Shown here: piece by piece, positions 61,536 through 64,000 of the stretch
How positions within the stretch are numbered: position 1 is the stretch's first letter
Layout: every line of letters begins with the position of its first letter
Origin: Haloprofundus salilacus
GTDB lineage: Archaea; Halobacteriota; Halobacteria; Halobacteriales; Haloferacaceae
Direction of reading: 5' to 3'
Assembly (NCBI RefSeq): GCF_020150815.1
Contig: NZ_CP083723.1
Coordinates: 806,001 to 870,000 of the forward strand
Length of the DNA stretch: 64,000 bases
Position numbers and translations under genes: made by a program
The notes under the pieces: model-generated
Databases searched by the model: none
What the model was told of the DNA's origin: nothing
What the model saw: only the letters and a program-made list of their open reading frames with translations

Positions 61536-62408
61536 ATGTGGGACCTCGAACCTTCGGCGCGTAGCGAGTGGGGCCGCCTCCGACGGGTCCTCGTCCACGA
61601 ACCGGGCGAGGAGTTCAAATCCGTCGTCGATCCCGACGAGTGGAACTGGAGCGGCCTCCCCAGACAGGAGTCGGTCGCCGACGAACACGCGGCGCTCGTC
61701 GAGCAGTTGAAAGCCGACGGCGTCACCGTCGACACGCTCGGGACCGTCGGATCAGAGCTCGCGGAGTCGCTTTTCGTCCGCGACGTCGGTTTCGCCGTCG
61801 AGGGCGGAATCGTCGTCGGCAAGATGGTCGAGTCGACGCGCGTCGGCGAGGAGCGACGGCTGGTGGAGCGCGTCGTCGAACTCGGCGCGCCCATCTACCA
61901 CTCGGTCCACGGCTCCGGCGGGTTCGAGGCGGGTAACATGATCTGGATAGACGAGTCGACGGTGGCGGTCGGACGCTCGAAGACGACGAACGCCGAGGGA
62001 ATCCGTCAGGTCCGAACCGTCCTCGAGACGTTCGACGTCGACATCGTCGAGGTCCCCATCTTCGGAAGCACCGAGAGCTCCGGCCAGACGCACCTCGCGC
62101 TCGTCTTCGGCATGGTCGCACCCGATTTGGCGCTCGTCTATCCGCAGGCCGTTCCCGCCGAGTTCCTCTCGCTGCTCTCTGACCGCGGTATCGACGTCGT
62201 CGAGGTTCCGATGCGCGAACAGCGAAACCGCGCGACCAGCACTATCATGACCGAACCGGGGCGCGTGCTCCTGCCCAACGGGAATCCGACCGTCCGGTCG
62301 GCGCTTGAGTCACGCGGTCTCGACGTCGTCACGCTGGACATCCCCGAAACTCGAAAGACGGGCGGCGGTCTCAAGGGGCTCATCCTCCCCCTCGAACGAG
62401 ACGACTGA
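61536..62408 (+). CDS. arginine deiminase/amidinotransferase-fold protein lacking the catalytic cysteine
   Basis: A 290-residue protein of the guanidine-modifying (pentein) superfamily. RRVLVHEPGEEF (16-27), FVRDVGF (80-86, Arg-Asp), GSGGFEAGN (126-134, Glu131), GQTHLAL (183-189, His186) and the final TGGGLKGLILPLERDD follow the family order. In arginine deiminase and DDAH the last block carries the nucleophile Cys; here that position is Gly281. The HxD pair is HLA, and the whole chain has no cysteine. It may therefore be inactive, a binding protein, or use other chemistry. It begins two bases after the regulator. Confidence 0.85.
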   Translation: MWDLEPSARSEWGRLRRVLVHEPGEEFKSVVDPDEWNWSGLPRQESVADEHAALVEQLKADGVTVDTLGTVGSELAESLFVRDVGFAVEGGIVVGKMVESTRVGEERRLVERVVELGAPIYHSVHGSGGFEAGNMIWIDESTVAVGRSKTTNAEGIRQVRTVLETFDVDIVEVPIFGSTESSGQTHLALVFGMVAPDLALVYPQAVPAEFLSLLSDRGIDVVEVPMREQRNRATSTIMTEPGRVLLPNGNPTVRSALESRGLDVVTLDIPETRKTGGGLKGLILPLERDD

Positions 62409-62437
62409 GCGGCGTTATCCCCCACCGTTCGTACGAG

Positions 62438-62455
62438 GTGACAAATGTGTCACCC
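62438..62455. promoter_or_regulatory. perfect inverted repeat, candidate operator
   Basis: GGTGACA-AATG-TGTCACC, a 7-bp perfect repeat with a 4-base spacer, is 53 bases upstream of the TTTATT box of the aminotransferase gene and 30 bases after the previous stop. Its symmetric form and size fit a dimeric regulator such as the neighbouring Lrp-type protein, or an RNA hairpin at the end of the previous transcript. Confidence 0.55.
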
Positions 62456-62507
62456 CATTCGCGCTTGTAGCAGAACTTTTTCGGATGTTGTTCGTACTCT
62501 CCAAAGA

Positions 62508-62513
62508 TTTATT
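62508..62513 (+). promoter_or_regulatory. TATA box of the second class III aminotransferase
   Basis: TTTATT lies 31 bases before the ATG at 62539. It decides that start: transcription would begin around 62535, so the ATG at 62527 would be upstream of or at the very end of the RNA. Confidence 0.6.
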
Positions 62514-62538
62514 GTCACTGTTATCCATGTGGCGTTCA

Positions 62539-63933
62539 ATGAGTCTCGGTGACAAACAGCAAGACATCGACCACGCCGAACGTCTCCGCGAACGGACGCC
62601 GAAGAGCCGCGAGTTCCACGACCGCGCGGCGGCGATAACGCCGCTCGGAGTCGAATCGAACGTGCGCGCGTTCGACCCGTATCCGTTCTACGTCGAGAGC
62701 GCCAGTGGGTCGTACATCACGGACATCGACGAGAACGAGTATCTCGATTTCCTGCTCGCGCTCGGACCGATCATCCTCGGACACGGCAACGAGGAGGTTC
62801 GCGAGGCGGTGAAGGCGCAGGTCGACAAGTGCGACCTGACGGCGACGCCGCAACCCATCGCCTTCGAGTACATGGAGAAGGTCGCGGAGATGACGCCGAG
62901 CATCGAGACGGTCCGCCTCGCCAACAGCGGCACCGAGGCGACGATGCACGCGATGCGGGTCGCGCGCTCGTACACGGGGAAAGACAAGGTGGCGAAGCCG
63001 GAGGGCGGCTACGCAGGGGCACACGATTACGCGCTGCAGAGCGTCTACGCTACCGAAGAGGCGCTCGGCCCGGCGGACGAGCCGAGCACCGTCTCCTACG
63101 GCACCGGCATCCCAGACGCGGTGAGCGAGACGATGGTCGCGTTCCCGTTCAACGACAAGGAGGCGACCGAGAAGATTCTGCGCAAGCACGCCGACGACCT
63201 CGCGGCGGTCATCATCGAACCGGTGATGTTCTCGGCCGGCTGTCTGAAGCCCCGCGACGGGTACCACGAGTTCCTCCGCGAGCTTACCGAGGAACTGGGC
63301 GTCGTCCTCATCTGGGACGAGGTGATGACCGGCTTCCGCCTCGGCCCCGACAGCGCGCAGGGGCGTTTCGGCGTCACCCCCGACATGACGGCGTTCGCCA
63401 AGGTGGCCGGCGGCGGTTACCAGCTCGCCGGCTTCGGCGGCAGGGCCGAGATCATGGAGGAGATCATCCCGCCCGGAAAGGACGAGGGGCACAAGTGGAA
63501 CTCCTCGGCGTTCCACGGCGGCACATACAACGGTCACCCGGTGTCGGCCGCGGCGGGGCTGAAGACGCTCGAAATCCTGCAGGAGGGTGACGTCTACGAC
63601 CACATCGAGCGACTCGGCGACAAACTCTTCGGCGGACTCCAGGAGGTGGCCGACGACGTCGGTCTCCCGGTGAACGTCCAGCACATCGGCTCGATGGGCC
63701 AGGTCTACATGACCGACCACGACATCCACTACTACCGCGACACCTGGCACGCGAACGAACAGCGGTTCGCCGACTGGTGGCTCGAAGCCGCCGGCCGCGA
63801 GGTGCTCTTCGGAAATCCGATGCAGGGCGAGCGGTTCTTTACAACCTACACCCACACGGACGAGGAGATCGACCGCGCGCTCGAAGTCGCCGAGGAGGCG
63901 TTCCGGGCCGTCGACCACGAGTACGAGGACTGA
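62539..63933 (+). CDS. class III aminotransferase/aminomutase-like PLP enzyme
   Basis: A 464-residue enzyme. DPYPFYVESASGSYITDIDENEYLDFLLALGPIILGHGN and RLANSGTEATMHAMRVARSYTGKDKVAKPEGGYAGAHDYAL are close to glutamate-1-semialdehyde aminomutase. WDEVMTGFRLGPDSAQGRFGVTPDMTAFAKVAGGGYQLAGFGG supplies the PLP Asp and lysine (about residue 288). The genomic context (Lrp, deiminase-like protein, Pot transporter) suggests an amino-acid or polyamine substrate instead of tetrapyrrole synthesis. Start fixed by the TATA box. Confidence 0.86.
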   Translation: MSLGDKQQDIDHAERLRERTPKSREFHDRAAAITPLGVESNVRAFDPYPFYVESASGSYITDIDENEYLDFLLALGPIILGHGNEEVREAVKAQVDKCDLTATPQPIAFEYMEKVAEMTPSIETVRLANSGTEATMHAMRVARSYTGKDKVAKPEGGYAGAHDYALQSVYATEEALGPADEPSTVSYGTGIPDAVSETMVAFPFNDKEATEKILRKHADDLAAVIIEPVMFSAGCLKPRDGYHEFLRELTEELGVVLIWDEVMTGFRLGPDSAQGRFGVTPDMTAFAKVAGGGYQLAGFGGRAEIMEEIIPPGKDEGHKWNSSAFHGGTYNGHPVSAAAGLKTLEILQEGDVYDHIERLGDKLFGGLQEVADDVGLPVNVQHIGSMGQVYMTDHDIHYYRDTWHANEQRFADWWLEAAGREVLFGNPMQGERFFTTYTHTDEEIDRALEVAEEAFRAVDHEYED

Positions 63934-64000
63934 ACTCGTCCGACGATGACCGGGGACCGCACCGCCGTCCGCGGAACGACTCGGGGAGACAGGCGGGATG

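Noticed and set aside
62305-62538. N-terminal extension of the second class III aminotransferase back to 62305
   Set aside because: The extra residues overlap the previous gene and look noncoding, and the TATA box at 62508 fixes the start at 62539.
63946-64000. Start of another gene at the right edge
   Set aside because: An open frame begins with ATG 63946 but only 18 codons are visible and they match nothing recognisable.
1-64000. CRISPR arrays, insertion sequences, prophage genes, rRNA genes, origins
   Set aside because: No regular repeat-spacer pattern, transposase, integrase, phage structural gene, rRNA block or Orc1/Cdc6 gene with repeats was seen.

Overview
The window is from a halophilic archaeon (class Halobacteria, most like Haloferacales). 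The DNA is GC-rich and the proteins are strongly acidic. Promoters are TATA-like boxes about 25-31 bases before the start codon, often with no room for a leader. Signal peptides are of the twin-arginine (Tat) type. The order tRNA-Leu, rpl18e, rpl13, rps9, rpoN, rpoK, eno, rps2, mvk, isopentenyl phosphate kinase is the classic haloarchaeal housekeeping block.

Layout. 1-3.6 kb: the ribosomal/RNA polymerase/enolase operon. 3.7-7.2 kb: a membrane protein, an acetoacetate decarboxylase-like pseudogene, the two kinases of the archaeal mevalonate pathway and a 44-residue CHH microprotein. 7.3-23.7 kb: an EamA exporter, a metallo-beta-lactamase enzyme, a Tat-exported inositol monophosphatase-like protein, two large helicases (Lhr-type and Dna2-type with a Cas4-like nuclease), a GH3 glucosidase, two peptidases and several small membrane proteins. 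23.8-30.2 kb: L11, the L1-L10-L12 operon with a leader hairpin, a TctA-like membrane protein, a 59-residue four-C(P)XCG zinc protein and aEF-1beta. 30.6-38.1 kb: a Cys/Met-type PLP enzyme, the rpl21e-rpoF-DUF655-ksgA-mscS-methyltransferase run, and a two-gene cobalamin-independent methionine synthase. 38.1-44.4 kb: a molbindin, a sodium:solute symporter operon and a SBP56-ferredoxin-ZIP-like operon. 44.6-49 kb: L7Ae-S28e-L24e-ndk, tmcA and a DUF456 protein.

49.1-63.9 kb is a nitrogen-compound uptake and oxidation island. It has a PotABCD-type ABC transporter, three aldehyde dehydrogenases (one methylmalonate-semialdehyde type), a lysine 6-dehydrogenase-like enzyme, two class III aminotransferases, an Lrp/AsnC regulator and a guanidine-modifying-superfamily protein with no cysteine. 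Together they could import and degrade polyamines or basic amino acids.

The most unexpected signals are: (i) two diverged copies of an intergenic element (about 30.36-30.48 and 50.49-50.60 kb) with TATA-like boxes and an 8-bp stem kept by compensatory changes, suggesting an unnamed small RNA family; (ii) the cysteine-free arginine-deiminase-like protein; (iii) the SBP56/ferredoxin/ZIP-like operon with a 20-bp palindrome near its promoter; and (iv) several microproteins and coupled tiny ORFs. All functions are read from sequence alone, without database searches.
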